Shown in pieces: positions 1 to 9,022 of a DNA stretch of 64,000 bases; the stretch's first letter is position 1; each line of letters opens with the position of its first letter. The notes under the pieces are model-generated. The model made no database searches. It was not told the DNA's origin and saw only the letters and a program-made list of their open reading frames with translations. The stretch lies in assembly GCA_964467925.1 (NCBI GenBank), contig CAYXSX010000001.1:248001-312000 (forward strand). The letters are read 5' to 3'. The translations under genes were made by a program, and so were the position numbers. This stretch comes from CAYXSX01 sp964467925. Lineage in GTDB: Bacteria; Pseudomonadota; Alphaproteobacteria; Micavibrionales; Micavibrionaceae.

Positions 1-130
1 GAGATAAACAGAGTTTATTATAGAAAAATTAAAATTTTATATAATAAACATTCCTCGCATCTATGCTTTTAATATTTTCTCTGCGTGCTCTGTCTAGCTC
101 TGTAGTTAAAAATAATAAGGACTTCTTTTT

Positions 131-1240
131 ATGACACACAAGCTTACTATTCTTCCCGGTGATGGAATCGGCCCTGAAATTGTTGCCGAAGTTGTGAAAC
201 TCATCGACTGGATGGGCGCCAATGGCGGCCCGTCTTTCGAACTTACACACGACCAGATTGGCGGGGCGGCGTACGATAAATACGGCCACCCGCTGCCCGA
301 TGAAGTGCTGGATAAATGCAAATCTTCAGATGCAATTTTAATGGGTTCCGTCGGCGGCCCGAAATGGGACGGCGTGGAATACGCCCTGCGCCCCGAGGCC
401 GGCCTGCTGAGACTTCGTAAAGAGCTAGACCTTTTTGCCAATTTGCGCCCCGCCCTCGTGTTTGACGCGCTGGTGGATGCCTCCACACTAAAACCAGAAA
501 TCGTGCGCGGCCTTGATATTCTGATCGTGCGTGAGCTGACGGGCGGTGTTTATTTTGGCGAGCCGCGCGGCATTGAGGATTTAGGCAATGGCGAGCGCCG
601 TGGTTTTAACACCCAAGTCTACACCACTTCCGAAATCAAACGGGTCGGGCGCGTAGCTTTCGAGCTCGCCCGCAAGCGCGGCAACCGCGTGACATCCTGC
701 GAGAAAAACAACGTCATGGAATCGGGCAAACTCTGGAAAGAGGAAATGACCGCGCTTCACGCCGCGGAATACAAAGATGTGACGCTGGAGCACATGCTGG
801 CCGATAACTGCGCGATGCAGCTTTTGCGCCGCCCTTCCCAATTCGATGTGATCGTCACCGATAATTTATTCGGCGATATTCTCTCCGATGAGGCCTCCAT
901 GCTTACGGGCTCGCTCGGCATGCTGCCTTCCGCTTCTCTGGGCGCACCCGGCGCGCCGGGCCTGTATGAACCCGTGCACGGTTCCGCCCCCGACATCGCG
1001 GGCAAGGGCATTGCCAACCCCCTAGCCACAATTCTCAGCTTCTCCATGGCATTGCGCTATTCGCTGAATGAAGGCGCATGGGCCGACAGCATAGACACGG
1101 CTGTGCAGGACGTTCTGAATTCGGGTAAGCGCACAGCCGACATCATGGCGAAGGGATGCACGCAAATCTCCACCGCCTCTATGGGCGATGCGGTGATCGA
1201 AACGCTTGCCGGAATCAAAGAGCGCGAAGCCGCCGCGTAA
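131..1240 (+). CDS. leuB: 3-isopropylmalate dehydrogenase
   Basis: Oxidatively decarboxylates 3-isopropylmalate with NAD+ in leucine biosynthesis; cytoplasmic. The 369 residues match the usual family length. Visible motifs are DGIGPE (11-16), RELTGGVYFG (134-143), the metal/substrate loop DNLFGDILSDE (244-254) and the cofactor loop EPVHGSAPDIAGKGIANP (280-297). The ATG follows a TAAGGA-like ribosome site. The gene stands alone here, in an AT-rich upstream context cut by the window edge, and ends at a strong bidirectional terminator shared with the convergent pilin gene. leuC/leuD are not in view. Family assignment is secure. Confidence 0.97.
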   Translation: MTHKLTILPGDGIGPEIVAEVVKLIDWMGANGGPSFELTHDQIGGAAYDKYGHPLPDEVLDKCKSSDAILMGSVGGPKWDGVEYALRPEAGLLRLRKELDLFANLRPALVFDALVDASTLKPEIVRGLDILIVRELTGGVYFGEPRGIEDLGNGERRGFNTQVYTTSEIKRVGRVAFELARKRGNRVTSCEKNNVMESGKLWKEEMTALHAAEYKDVTLEHMLADNCAMQLLRRPSQFDVIVTDNLFGDILSDEASMLTGSLGMLPSASLGAPGAPGLYEPVHGSAPDIAGKGIANPLATILSFSMALRYSLNEGAWADSIDTAVQDVLNSGKRTADIMAKGCTQISTASMGDAVIETLAGIKEREAAA

Positions 1241-1267
1241 GCTCCGCAGGAGCTAAATACAGACAAC

Positions 1268-1296
1268 AAAAAGGCGGCCTAAAAAGCCGCCTTTTT
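1268..1296. terminator. bidirectional rho-independent terminator between leuB and the prepilin gene
   Basis: A perfect 11-bp stem (AAAAAGGCGGC at 1268-1278 with GCCGCCTTTTT at 1286-1296) encloses a 7-nt loop and has T runs on both strands, so it can end leuB (+) and the pilin operon (-). Confidence 0.9.
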
Positions 1297-1317
1297 AAAT
1301 TTTTGTAAGAGAGCTTC

Positions 1318-2121
1318 CTATCCTTGAATACGGACAAACACCGCACAATCATTAGTAGATTGAGCCTCGTTGTAAATCCCCGTGTTGGTCGCGGAAGTGA
1401 TACAGGATCCCGCTCCACCACCAGTACCAACGCCGCCGGCACGCACTGTGCCGGAATTCGGGCGCCCGTCGTCCAGTTTCAGGTCGATACGCGCCGCTTG
1501 CGCCGCGCTCAAGGCCTGCGCACCCGCGCCGTTCGCGCCAACATCGTCGATACCGGTGCCAAGGCCAAGATAATGACCGCCGCGTATCGTTGTAGTACCT
1601 AGAAGGCCGGTAATATCAGCAGCATTGCCCGCGTAACCGACAAAGAAACCTGTGCCGCTCAGCTTGCCGGCTGGAAGTTCATCATTGACGTTAATGGCGG
1701 CAGTATCGGCGATAATATTCACGCCGGAAATCAGGTCTGCCGCAGCCAATTGGGAGAAGGTCGCAGCAGGCTCGGAGTTGGCCGTCGGCATAGCACCTGG
1801 ATCCCCCGTAATGTGACCGTCACTTAATGTGGACCCCGTTGGCGCAGAGTTACAGGGTGCAGCGGTACAATTCGGCAAACGATCTTCGGCATTAGCCAGA
1901 TCGCCGGGAAGCGCGTTATACTGGTCACGGAATGTGGTAATCGCCGCATCAAGCCCCTTGATCTGGGCTACGGTTGCTGTCAATTGCGCGCTGCCGATCA
2001 GTTCCTGGCCCTTCAGAATACCGCCAATAAGCAAGCCGATAATCACCATCACAATCGCCAGTTCAACCAGTGTAAAGCCGCGCTCGTTCTTTCTGCGGCC
2101 CATATTCTTTGCCTTTATCAT
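1318..2121 (-). CDS. type IV prepilin-like protein with N-terminal methylation motif
   Basis: Probable pilin or major pseudopilin of the adjacent type IV pilus system. It has a short positively charged leader and the prepilin peptidase site ERG|FTLVELAIVM (cleavage after Gly15, Glu at +5), followed by a hydrophobic helix to about residue 37. The rest is a Gly/Ala-rich globular domain ending in a likely disulfide loop (CITSATNTG... to DCAVF). At 267 residues it is longer than most major pilins (about 150-200), closer to MSHA-type pilins with an insertion. It is the last gene of the minus-strand pilus block, about 100 bp after the preceding gene. No other pilin is in the window, so minor pilins must be elsewhere. 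Confidence 0.88.
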   Translation of the reverse strand: MIKAKNMGRRKNERGFTLVELAIVMVIIGLLIGGILKGQELIGSAQLTATVAQIKGLDAAITTFRDQYNALPGDLANAEDRLPNCTAAPCNSAPTGSTLSDGHITGDPGAMPTANSEPAATFSQLAAADLISGVNIIADTAAINVNDELPAGKLSGTGFFVGYAGNAADITGLLGTTTIRGGHYLGLGTGIDDVGANGAGAQALSAAQAARIDLKLDDGRPNSGTVRAGGVGTGGGAGSCITSATNTGIYNEAQSTNDCAVFVRIQG

Positions 2122-2225
2122 TTATAAGCTCTCCTTAGTTACGGCTTTAAAAATACATCCAACTAATATTATACACGCCGAATCATATTATAACAGCCTA
2201 ATTGTCGTTTTTACTTAAGGCGGTT

Positions 2226-2975
2226 TTAGTTCGGGGCAAGCTTTGCCTTACAAAATATCTCGCGGTCTTGCGGCGGGATATTCTGAAAACGCGTGCAAAT
2301 ATAGTCCATCATTACCTTCACTTCGCTGGTGAGCAATTTATCCGCGCCGTCACGCAGCATTTCCCGCATCATCGTATATGCCGCATCTTCCTGCCTCAGA
2401 TCGGAAAGAATGATGGCGGGCATCCGCCGCGTCCATAGCGGCATGGCGGGGTTATCCAGCGCCGCAAGTTTACGGGCAAGAAAGAGCGCCAGTTCGTTAT
2501 CGTTCAGCCTGAACCGCGCAAGATACACCGCCTGCGCCAGCCAGCGCCATTTTTGCCCCTCTGCGCTATCGCCCGCCTTTGCCAGATAATCGATAACAAG
2601 GCGCAGTTGCGCCGGGTTTTCCGTCGCGCTGAAATAATACGCCGCCAGAAGCGCCAGCATATCGGACCGCGCGTCCAAAGCTCCGGCACGCTCGAACCAG
2701 CTCATCAGCCTTTCATAATCATATTCCTCGAATTTAGCCGTATAACCGCCCGTATTTCCCAGATTTTGCAGCATCAGCGCCGCTATGCGATAGGCCATTT
2801 GCGTATCGCCCAGCACCTGAATTTTCATCGCGGCCGTGCTTGGCACGGGCGGCACATTCCCCCAAGAAGTGCGCGTATCGCGCACGGAAACCCACAGCGC
2901 TAACTGCAGGGCCAGAACCAAAAAAAAACATATCCAGAGCCCCGCGTTTTTACGCTCAAACTGTCCGGGCATCAT
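2226..2975 (-). CDS. membrane-anchored protein of unknown function in the pilus block
   Basis: I do not recognise a named family. From the start chosen here (MMPGQFERKN) it has one N-terminal membrane segment (WICFFLVLALQLALWV) and then an alpha-helical periplasmic region that resembles degenerate TPR/SEL1-type helical pairs (for example LLAAYYFSATENPAQL and ARKLAALDNPAMPLW). The start at 2975 is favoured because GGGAGG lies 6 nt upstream; an upstream ATG at 3050 would overlap the preceding permease gene. It begins 13 bp after that permease and precedes the prepilin, so a role in pilus assembly or in the ABC exporter is possible but unproven. Confidence 0.72.
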   Translation of the reverse strand: MMPGQFERKNAGLWICFFLVLALQLALWVSVRDTRTSWGNVPPVPSTAAMKIQVLGDTQMAYRIAALMLQNLGNTGGYTAKFEEYDYERLMSWFERAGALDARSDMLALLAAYYFSATENPAQLRLVIDYLAKAGDSAEGQKWRWLAQAVYLARFRLNDNELALFLARKLAALDNPAMPLWTRRMPAIILSDLRQEDAAYTMMREMLRDGADKLLTSEVKVMMDYICTRFQNIPPQDREIFCKAKLAPN

Positions 2976-2988
2976 ATAACGCCTCCCT

Positions 2989-3789
2989 TTAAAATTGACG
3001 GTGCGATAAATCGAGTATCGCCGCCAGCAGGGCCAGAGCACTGAAAGCAAGAGCTTGCGCAGCTATAAGCGCCAGCGCGCTTCCTGCGTTCATGGCCATG
3101 GCCATCGGCAGAGTTTCACCGCCCGCCCCGCCGTAAACCAGCCACGCGCTCTGCCCCATCAAATCAAGCCGCGGCATTACGGCGGAAATAACCTGCATGG
3201 CTCCCTCCATGACCTGAAAGACAGGGCCTTGTGAGCCGGAATCTATAATCACCAGAAGGGAGCCCGACATCCGTGCCAGAACATACAGCCCGAAAACAGC
3301 GATAGCCGCGCCCGCCGCGCCACCCATAGATAGCGCGAAGAACAGCGCCACATTCACCATGATCATATTCTCCCCCATGATGCTGAGCGTCCAGAGCAAA
3401 AGCCCGGAATGAAAGCCGCCCTTACCCGCCGCCAGCACCAAAATCAGACCGCTTATAGCGCCCAGCAATAAAGCCAGCAGCGTCAGACCCGCGCCATAAG
3501 ACAGAACAAGGGAAACACGGCTAACGGGACGGGTAAGTAAAAACTCCACGTCCCGCGCTTCAGCCGAACGGCGGATAAAAAATACGGTAAAAAGGATAAG
3601 TCCTGCTACGCCGCACAGACGCAAACTATAGCCGGTAAAAACAGCAGAAAACTGCTCCTTTTCGACAAAAGCCGCACTCCCGAAGAACAGGGACAGAGCA
3701 GCACAAAGGGCGAATACAACCAGTATCCCGATAAAAACGCGGTCACGCGCGGCGGCTGTAAGAATATAGCGGATTAACGTTCTGGACAT
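2989..3789 (-). CDS. ABC-2 type transporter permease
   Basis: Inner-membrane subunit of an ABC exporter. The 266-residue protein has about six hydrophobic segments and the ABC-2/NosY-like pattern RSAEARDVEFLLTRPVSR after the second segment, typical of these permeases. The matching ATPase is probably the one encoded at 10197-10964 in the same minus-strand block, about 6.4 kb upstream and separated by pilus genes; no other ATPase partner is nearby. It follows the secretin gene by 18 bp. Substrate unknown. Permease assignment is firm; pairing with the distant ATPase is inferred. Confidence 0.85.
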   Translation of the reverse strand: MSRTLIRYILTAAARDRVFIGILVVFALCAALSLFFGSAAFVEKEQFSAVFTGYSLRLCGVAGLILFTVFFIRRSAEARDVEFLLTRPVSRVSLVLSYGAGLTLLALLLGAISGLILVLAAGKGGFHSGLLLWTLSIMGENMIMVNVALFFALSMGGAAGAAIAVFGLYVLARMSGSLLVIIDSGSQGPVFQVMEGAMQVISAVMPRLDLMGQSAWLVYGGAGGETLPMAMAMNAGSALALIAAQALAFSALALLAAILDLSHRQF

Positions 3790-3807
3790 GATCGTCCTTG
3801 CCTGTGG

Positions 3808-5670
3808 TTACAGCTTGAACGGACGGCGATCTCCCGAGAATTTACGGTACAGATCCTTATCCGTGTCATGAACACTGTCTTCCGGCGTATCTAAAATGGT
3901 CGCCTTAAGCAAGATCACAAGCTCGGTCTTGGAAACCACATCGTTCTGGTTTCTAAAGAGTGCGCCGACGACAGGAACCTCGCCCAACACAGGCACGCTT
4001 TCAGTAGTTCCCGAAATACGGTCCTGCAACAATCCGCCCATAACCACCGGCTGACCGGAACGCATCTTGATCACAGAATCGATCTCCTGCACGTTAACCT
4101 GCGGGATCAGGTTCTGGATATTCTCCACGTTGTTCGTTTCCGCCACAAAGGCCACAGCCGGGTCCTGAATTTCCGCTTCAACCGATGTAATGGTCGGGCG
4201 CACAGCCATGGAAATCGTGCGGTCCTCAAGGTTGATCGAGGGCTGGACGTTCACAAGAACCCCTTCAGGGATATTGCGGATGTCGCTGTCGATCTCTGTC
4301 TGGGTTTGGGTGTCGTTTTGCGTCACATCAATGTCGATTTCGAAGAACACGCGGTTCGTTGCCACGTTAAGCAGCGCGCTCTGGTTGTTCAGAACGGTCA
4401 GACGCGGGCTTGCAAGGGCACGCACCGTGCCAAATGTTGAAAGGGACTGCACCAGAGCTTGAATATCGTTACCCAGGAAACCGACCGCGAAATCAGAAGA
4501 TGCCTGCGGCGCACCAGCACCCAATGTGGTCAGGTTGCCGAATTGCAAAATTCCTTCACCGGACAGAACGTCAACCGCGCGCCAATCGATACCGGAACGG
4601 TATTCATCCGACAGCGTCACCTCCATGATCTTCGCCTCAATAAGAACCTGCGCAGTGACCGCCGTTTTCAGACGATTAAGATATTCTTCCACCTGTTTGT
4701 GAACCAGTTCCGGCGCAAAGACGCTGATAATGCCAGCCTGTTTATTAATCGTAAAACTGATGTCGTACTGATCCGCCACATCCACAGGGCTTTCGCCTCT
4801 GTTGGCGGCTTCTTCCTCGTCAAGCGGCAGGGAATCAACACGCAACACTGCATCAGGCGCTTGCACCTGAACTTGTCCATTTTCATCCACCACGGGGCCG
4901 ACATCCTGAACGCCGGGGTTCTGCTGCTCCACCTCAAGACGCGGGTCGCGAGTCGTTTTAAGACGTCCGGTAGACTGACGGCCTGTAATCTGCTTCAGGT
5001 TACCTTCAAGCTCACCCCAGAAATCGGTAACGCTTTCGGATTTCATTTCGAAATCGGAGCCCGTATCCGCGCCCTCACCCGAAACAACGGCAACGTTGTT
5101 TCTGACAGAACCGTTATTGCTGCGAACATAGCTCAGATAATCAATACGGTAGAATTTGTTATAGGGCGTATCGACCTCGACCCGTAAAATATCGTCTTCA
5201 AACGTATAACGAAGACCGGATATTCTTGCGATCCTTTCGATCACAACATCCAGCGGGCGCTGACGCGCCGTGAAAATGATAGAGCCGCGAATGCGCGGAT
5301 CAAGTTCAAGGTCATATTCTGCCTGCTGCGCCAATTCATATAACACATCGCGCAAGGGCACGGACTGATTCACGGAAATGGAAACCAACGGCATTTCGCG
5401 CAAATTGCTGGAGGCCGGAGCGATATAGGGCTGAAGCTCGGGTATACCGCCGCCCCCTGCCATTTGATCATCATCAAGATCGCGCGGGGCAAGACCGTCA
5501 CGGAAATCCTGCAGATCCATATTCGCGTCTCTGTCTGCTTTCAGGTAGTTGCGTGTAAGGTCGCAACCTGTCAGCCCCCCCAAAGCAAACAGACAAACAA
5601 GAACGAAAAGCAATCCGGAAGATTTGACTTTTCGGGCCAGAGAAATAAATAAAGATGGATATCCGGTCAT
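3808..5670 (-). CDS. mshL: outer-membrane secretin lipoprotein (PilQ/MshL type)
   Basis: Forms the outer-membrane channel for the pilus. The N-terminus is a lipoprotein signal with lipobox LTGC (Cys36). A secretin/TonB short N-terminal (STN) domain follows at about 95-165 (PLRDVLYELAQQAEYDLELD). A long Gln/Asp-rich linker precedes the secretin beta-barrel domain (about 330-605), which carries the signature VPVLGEVPVVGALFRNQ near its end. A lipidated secretin with one STN domain matches MshL more than PilQ, which usually has AMIN domains. A gap of 183 bp separates it from the upstream pilU-like gene, enough for a separate promoter. Confidence 0.9.
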   Translation of the reverse strand: MTGYPSLFISLARKVKSSGLLFVLVCLFALGGLTGCDLTRNYLKADRDANMDLQDFRDGLAPRDLDDDQMAGGGGIPELQPYIAPASSNLREMPLVSISVNQSVPLRDVLYELAQQAEYDLELDPRIRGSIIFTARQRPLDVVIERIARISGLRYTFEDDILRVEVDTPYNKFYRIDYLSYVRSNNGSVRNNVAVVSGEGADTGSDFEMKSESVTDFWGELEGNLKQITGRQSTGRLKTTRDPRLEVEQQNPGVQDVGPVVDENGQVQVQAPDAVLRVDSLPLDEEEAANRGESPVDVADQYDISFTINKQAGIISVFAPELVHKQVEEYLNRLKTAVTAQVLIEAKIMEVTLSDEYRSGIDWRAVDVLSGEGILQFGNLTTLGAGAPQASSDFAVGFLGNDIQALVQSLSTFGTVRALASPRLTVLNNQSALLNVATNRVFFEIDIDVTQNDTQTQTEIDSDIRNIPEGVLVNVQPSINLEDRTISMAVRPTITSVEAEIQDPAVAFVAETNNVENIQNLIPQVNVQEIDSVIKMRSGQPVVMGGLLQDRISGTTESVPVLGEVPVVGALFRNQNDVVSKTELVILLKATILDTPEDSVHDTDKDLYRKFSGDRRPFKL

Positions 5671-5853
5671 GAGAAGGCCTCGGGGAATATGAAATAAGTA
5701 AAAAAGAATCTTGCAAGGACGCGTGGCAGTCGTAGAATCCTACCGAATCCTATTACACCATAATGCCCCGCATCGCGCAAGCGGCGCGTGCATTCATATA
5801 TGGCAATGCTCGTGAATAACTTTTCCACTCGTTTTCAGCAAATTTTCGAAGTT

Positions 5854-6993
5854 TTAGTCCTTCAGAGACAAAAGCGACGTATCGAACGATGAAAGAATAT
5901 GGTCTATATCGCCGGAGCGCCCGGTTATCTTGACTTCCTGAAGTTTTACCTTCATATCCGAAGGCTTGTCGGCATTGGAAATAAGAGTGTTTTCGTCAAT
6001 GCGCCCCTCAAGGAACAGCTTGAGCAGCGCCTGATCGAAGGTGCACATGCCGATGGCGTTATTTTGCATCATCACGGTCTCGATCTTGCTGACCTCGCCC
6101 TTCATGATCAGCTCTCGCACCAGCGCCTGATTGAGCATGACCTCGACCGCGGGGGTCAACCCGCCCTGTTTGCTGTGTAATAAGCGCTGCGCGACGATGG
6201 CTTTCAGGTTAAGCGAAAGATTAAGCCGCACCTGCGCCTGTGCCTCCTTGGGGAAAAGGTTCACGATACGCTCGATCGCCTGATAGGCGTTGCTGGTGTG
6301 AATGGTGGCAAGGCATAAATGCCCCGTTTCGGCGGCAATCAAAGCCTGCTGCATTACCTCCGCATCCCTGATTTCCCCCACAAGGATCACATCAGGACGC
6401 TGACGCAAGGCGTTTTTAAGCGCAATAGAGAAAGACTCTGTATCCACGCCCACTTCACGTTGCGAAACCACAGATTTTTTATGCTCGTGGTAATATTCGA
6501 TCGGGTCCTCGATGGTAACGATGTGCCCCGCTTCGCGTTCGTTACGGTGATTGACCATACTGGCCAACGTGGTCGATTTACCGCTTCCCGCCATACCGCT
6601 GACAAGGATCAGCCCGCGTTTTTCCATCGCCAGCGCGGATAAAATATCGGGCAGGCCCAGCTCCTCGAATGTCGGAATACGCGAAATAATCCGGCGGATC
6701 ACAAGCGCCGGGGTTTGGCGCTGGCGCATGATATTGATACGGAACCGTCCATGCTCGCCCATATCCAGCGCAGTATTCAGTTCCATCGTTCTTTCAAATT
6801 CGCGTTTCTGACGCGTACTAAGAACTGAGTTGATCAGCCCTTGCACCTCATCAAGATCAAGCAACTCTTCGCGTATTTCAATCAAATCGTCATCGACGCG
6901 CAACGTGGGTGGACGACCGACTGTCAGATACAGGTCGCTGGCATTGCGTTTTTCCATCTCGCGCAGATATTCAAGAATGATATGTTCCGTCAA
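5854..6993 (-). CDS. pilU: PilU-like pilus retraction ATPase
   Basis: Hexameric ATPase of the PilT/PilU family that helps depolymerise pili. Visible features are a Walker A with an unusual second position (SGMAGSGKST, 132-141; most members read GPTGSGKST), an Asp-box TIEDPIEYYH, Walker B RPDVILVGEIRD, a His-box GHLCLATIHTSN and a PilU-like C-terminal region (MCTFDQALLKLFLEG). Its ATG overlaps the stop of the preceding pilT by 4 nt (ATGA), so the two are translationally coupled. PilU normally works only together with PilT, which fits this arrangement. The Met in the P-loop is tolerated elsewhere in AAA/RecA proteins, so activity is not excluded. Confidence 0.9.
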   Translation of the reverse strand: MTEHIILEYLREMEKRNASDLYLTVGRPPTLRVDDDLIEIREELLDLDEVQGLINSVLSTRQKREFERTMELNTALDMGEHGRFRINIMRQRQTPALVIRRIISRIPTFEELGLPDILSALAMEKRGLILVSGMAGSGKSTTLASMVNHRNEREAGHIVTIEDPIEYYHEHKKSVVSQREVGVDTESFSIALKNALRQRPDVILVGEIRDAEVMQQALIAAETGHLCLATIHTSNAYQAIERIVNLFPKEAQAQVRLNLSLNLKAIVAQRLLHSKQGGLTPAVEVMLNQALVRELIMKGEVSKIETVMMQNNAIGMCTFDQALLKLFLEGRIDENTLISNADKPSDMKVKLQEVKITGRSGDIDHILSSFDTSLLSLKD

Positions 6994-8120
6994 AAGGAAT
7001 ACCCCTCTTCCGATTCATCGTCCTTATGGATTTCAGTATCGCTTTCTTCCGGTGCGTCATCGCTAAAGGAGGAATCGATGTCGTCGCTTTCATCGGAAAT
7101 TTTCAGCATCGCCCGCTTCGCTTCTTCGCGATCGATAATATCAGCGGAAACAAGCTCGGAAATATAATCTTCCATCGTCACCATGCCGAAACGCGATCCG
7201 GTTTGCATCATCGAATAAAGCTGTGAAATCTGGTTTTCGCGGATCAGGTTGCGCACCGCGTTTGTTCCGACCAAAATCTCGAATGCCGCGGCGCGACCGT
7301 CATCCACCCGCTTTAACAGCGTCTGGGCGATAATCCCCTGCAGAGAGCTCGCCACCATCGCGCGCACCATTTCCTTATCGCCCGTGGGGAACACGTCGAT
7401 CAAACGGTCCACGGTTTTGGGCGCGGAATTGGCATGCAGAGTACCAAGAACAAGGTGTCCGGTTTCCGCCGCCGTCAGCGCCAGTGAAATCGTCTCATAA
7501 TCGCGCATCTCCCCCACCAGGATCACATCGGGGTCTTCGCGCAAAGCGCCGCGCAGGGCGTGTTTGAAACTCAAAGTATCCTGCCCCACCTCGCGGTGGT
7601 TAATCAGGCTTTTTTTTGATTTGTGGAAGAATTCGACCGGGTCTTCAATTGTAATAATATGCTTGGGCATCGTATTGTTGATGTGGTTGATCATCGCCGC
7701 CAGCGTGGTCGATTTACCGCTTCCGGTCGGACCGGTCACAAGGATCAATCCCTTTTCCATCTCCGCCAGGCGCTTGATCACGGGCGGAAGCTCCAGCTCC
7801 TTCATCGTTGGAATTTCGGTGGGAATGGCGCGGAACACCGCGCAAGTACCAAGGCGTGACGTAAAGCCGTTCACACGGAAACGCGCCCGCTCGCCCAGCG
7901 CAATCGCAAAGTCGATATCCATGTTCTTTTCGTATTCGGCGCGCTGCGCTTCGGTCATGACCGAATAAAGCATGGTTTTAATGTCGTCGGTAGAAAGAGG
8001 ATCGGCCTTTACGCGGCGCAAATGCCCGTCAACGCGGATAACCGGCGGGCTGCCCGCACTTAAATGCAGATCGGACGCCTCGTTTTGCATTGTAAATGCC
8101 AAAAGCTGTGTAAGATCCAA
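6990..8120 (-). CDS. pilT: PilT twitching-motility retraction ATPase
   Basis: Motor ATPase powering pilus retraction. Canonical motifs are Walker A GPTGSGKST (130-138), Asp-box TIEDPVE (157-163), Walker B DPDVILVGEMRD (196-207), His-box GHLVLGTLHAN (221-231) and the PilT-specific AIRNLIRE-like AVRNLIRE (288-295). A C-terminal acidic tail rich in Asp/Ser/Glu (about 335-376) extends the usual 345 residues. It lies downstream of the prepilin peptidase gene and overlaps pilU by 4 nt. Its presence implies a retractile pilus and so possible twitching or DNA uptake. Confidence 0.95.
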   Translation of the reverse strand: MDLTQLLAFTMQNEASDLHLSAGSPPVIRVDGHLRRVKADPLSTDDIKTMLYSVMTEAQRAEYEKNMDIDFAIALGERARFRVNGFTSRLGTCAVFRAIPTEIPTMKELELPPVIKRLAEMEKGLILVTGPTGSGKSTTLAAMINHINNTMPKHIITIEDPVEFFHKSKKSLINHREVGQDTLSFKHALRGALREDPDVILVGEMRDYETISLALTAAETGHLVLGTLHANSAPKTVDRLIDVFPTGDKEMVRAMVASSLQGIIAQTLLKRVDDGRAAAFEILVGTNAVRNLIRENQISQLYSMMQTGSRFGMVTMEDYISELVSADIIDREEAKRAMLKISDESDDIDSSFSDDAPEESDTEIHKDDESEEGYSF

Positions 8121-8194
8121 AGTGCCGTACTCCCCTTTTATTGATCGCGTTAAAGATGCGCGCGTTTGTCACACGCGTTTATTTTACATGAACT

Positions 8195-9007
8195 TTACCA
8201 AAAATGGTATTCCCCGAACACCACCATAATATAAAAAGATGCAATCAGCGCCGGACCGAACGGAAAAGCGCCCGCCCCTTTATGCATTACCCGCCATCCG
8301 GCAGCAAAAATAACACCCGCCAGCCCCGAAACCACACAAAAAGCAGGAAGCGCCGCGAGCCCCAGCCAAAGCCCGGCCAGCGCGAAAAATTTTACATCCC
8401 CCATTCCCAGAGCCTCTTTCTTGAGTGCAAAAGCCATAAACCGTCCCAACGCCCACGCAAAGCCGCCGTATAAAATGGCCGAGAGCAGGTAATGCAGCGT
8501 CACATCTCCTCCCGCTTCATGCGCCAGAAACCCGATCTTGAGCAACCCCAGCGCCGTTAAAACTGCCATCAACCTGTCGGGCAGTATCATCGCCTCCAGA
8601 TCGATCACGACAAGCGCCAGCAAAAAGGGCACCGCCGCGATCAGAATAAAGGCCGCGGGCTGCGCTCCGATCGCGATATAGGCCAAGACGCATAAAACCA
8701 TGCTCGCCAGCTCCAGAAGCGGATAACGAAAGGGAATGGGCGATGCGCAATACCGGCAATGCCCGCGCAGATACAGCCACGAAAATACGGGAATAAGATC
8801 AACGGCGCGTAAGGCTTTTTTACATTCCGTGCAAGCCGAACGCCCGCCTGTCAGTTCAGCACCCTTGCCGCACCCCTTCACGGAAAACCACGACAGGCCC
8901 CTTGCCTCGCGGTAGGACAGCACACTGGCAAAACTGCCCAGAGCAAGACCCAAAAGGGCGATAAAAAAAATGATTACAAAGGAAATAAACGATGATGCAA
9001 AGGGCAC
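8195..9007 (-). CDS. pilD: prepilin peptidase / N-methyltransferase (A24 family)
   Basis: Inner-membrane aspartyl protease that cleaves and N-methylates prepilins. The N-terminal domain has GSFASVLSYRE in place of the usual GSFLNVVIYRLP and a tetracysteine zinc module (CTEC ... CRYC, about 63-95). Catalytic Asp motifs are present: VVIDLEAMILPD and GMGDVKFFA. About eight membrane segments and 270 residues fit the family. It is transcribed with the TPR gene, 15 bp downstream of it. The first GSF motif is divergent, but the cysteine and aspartate residues expected for function are kept. Confidence 0.93.
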   Translation of the reverse strand: MPFASSFISFVIIFFIALLGLALGSFASVLSYREARGLSWFSVKGCGKGAELTGGRSACTECKKALRAVDLIPVFSWLYLRGHCRYCASPIPFRYPLLELASMVLCVLAYIAIGAQPAAFILIAAVPFLLALVVIDLEAMILPDRLMAVLTALGLLKIGFLAHEAGGDVTLHYLLSAILYGGFAWALGRFMAFALKKEALGMGDVKFFALAGLWLGLAALPAFCVVSGLAGVIFAAGWRVMHKGAGAFPFGPALIASFYIMVVFGEYHFW

Positions 9008-9022
9008 TCGGCACCCGCCTTT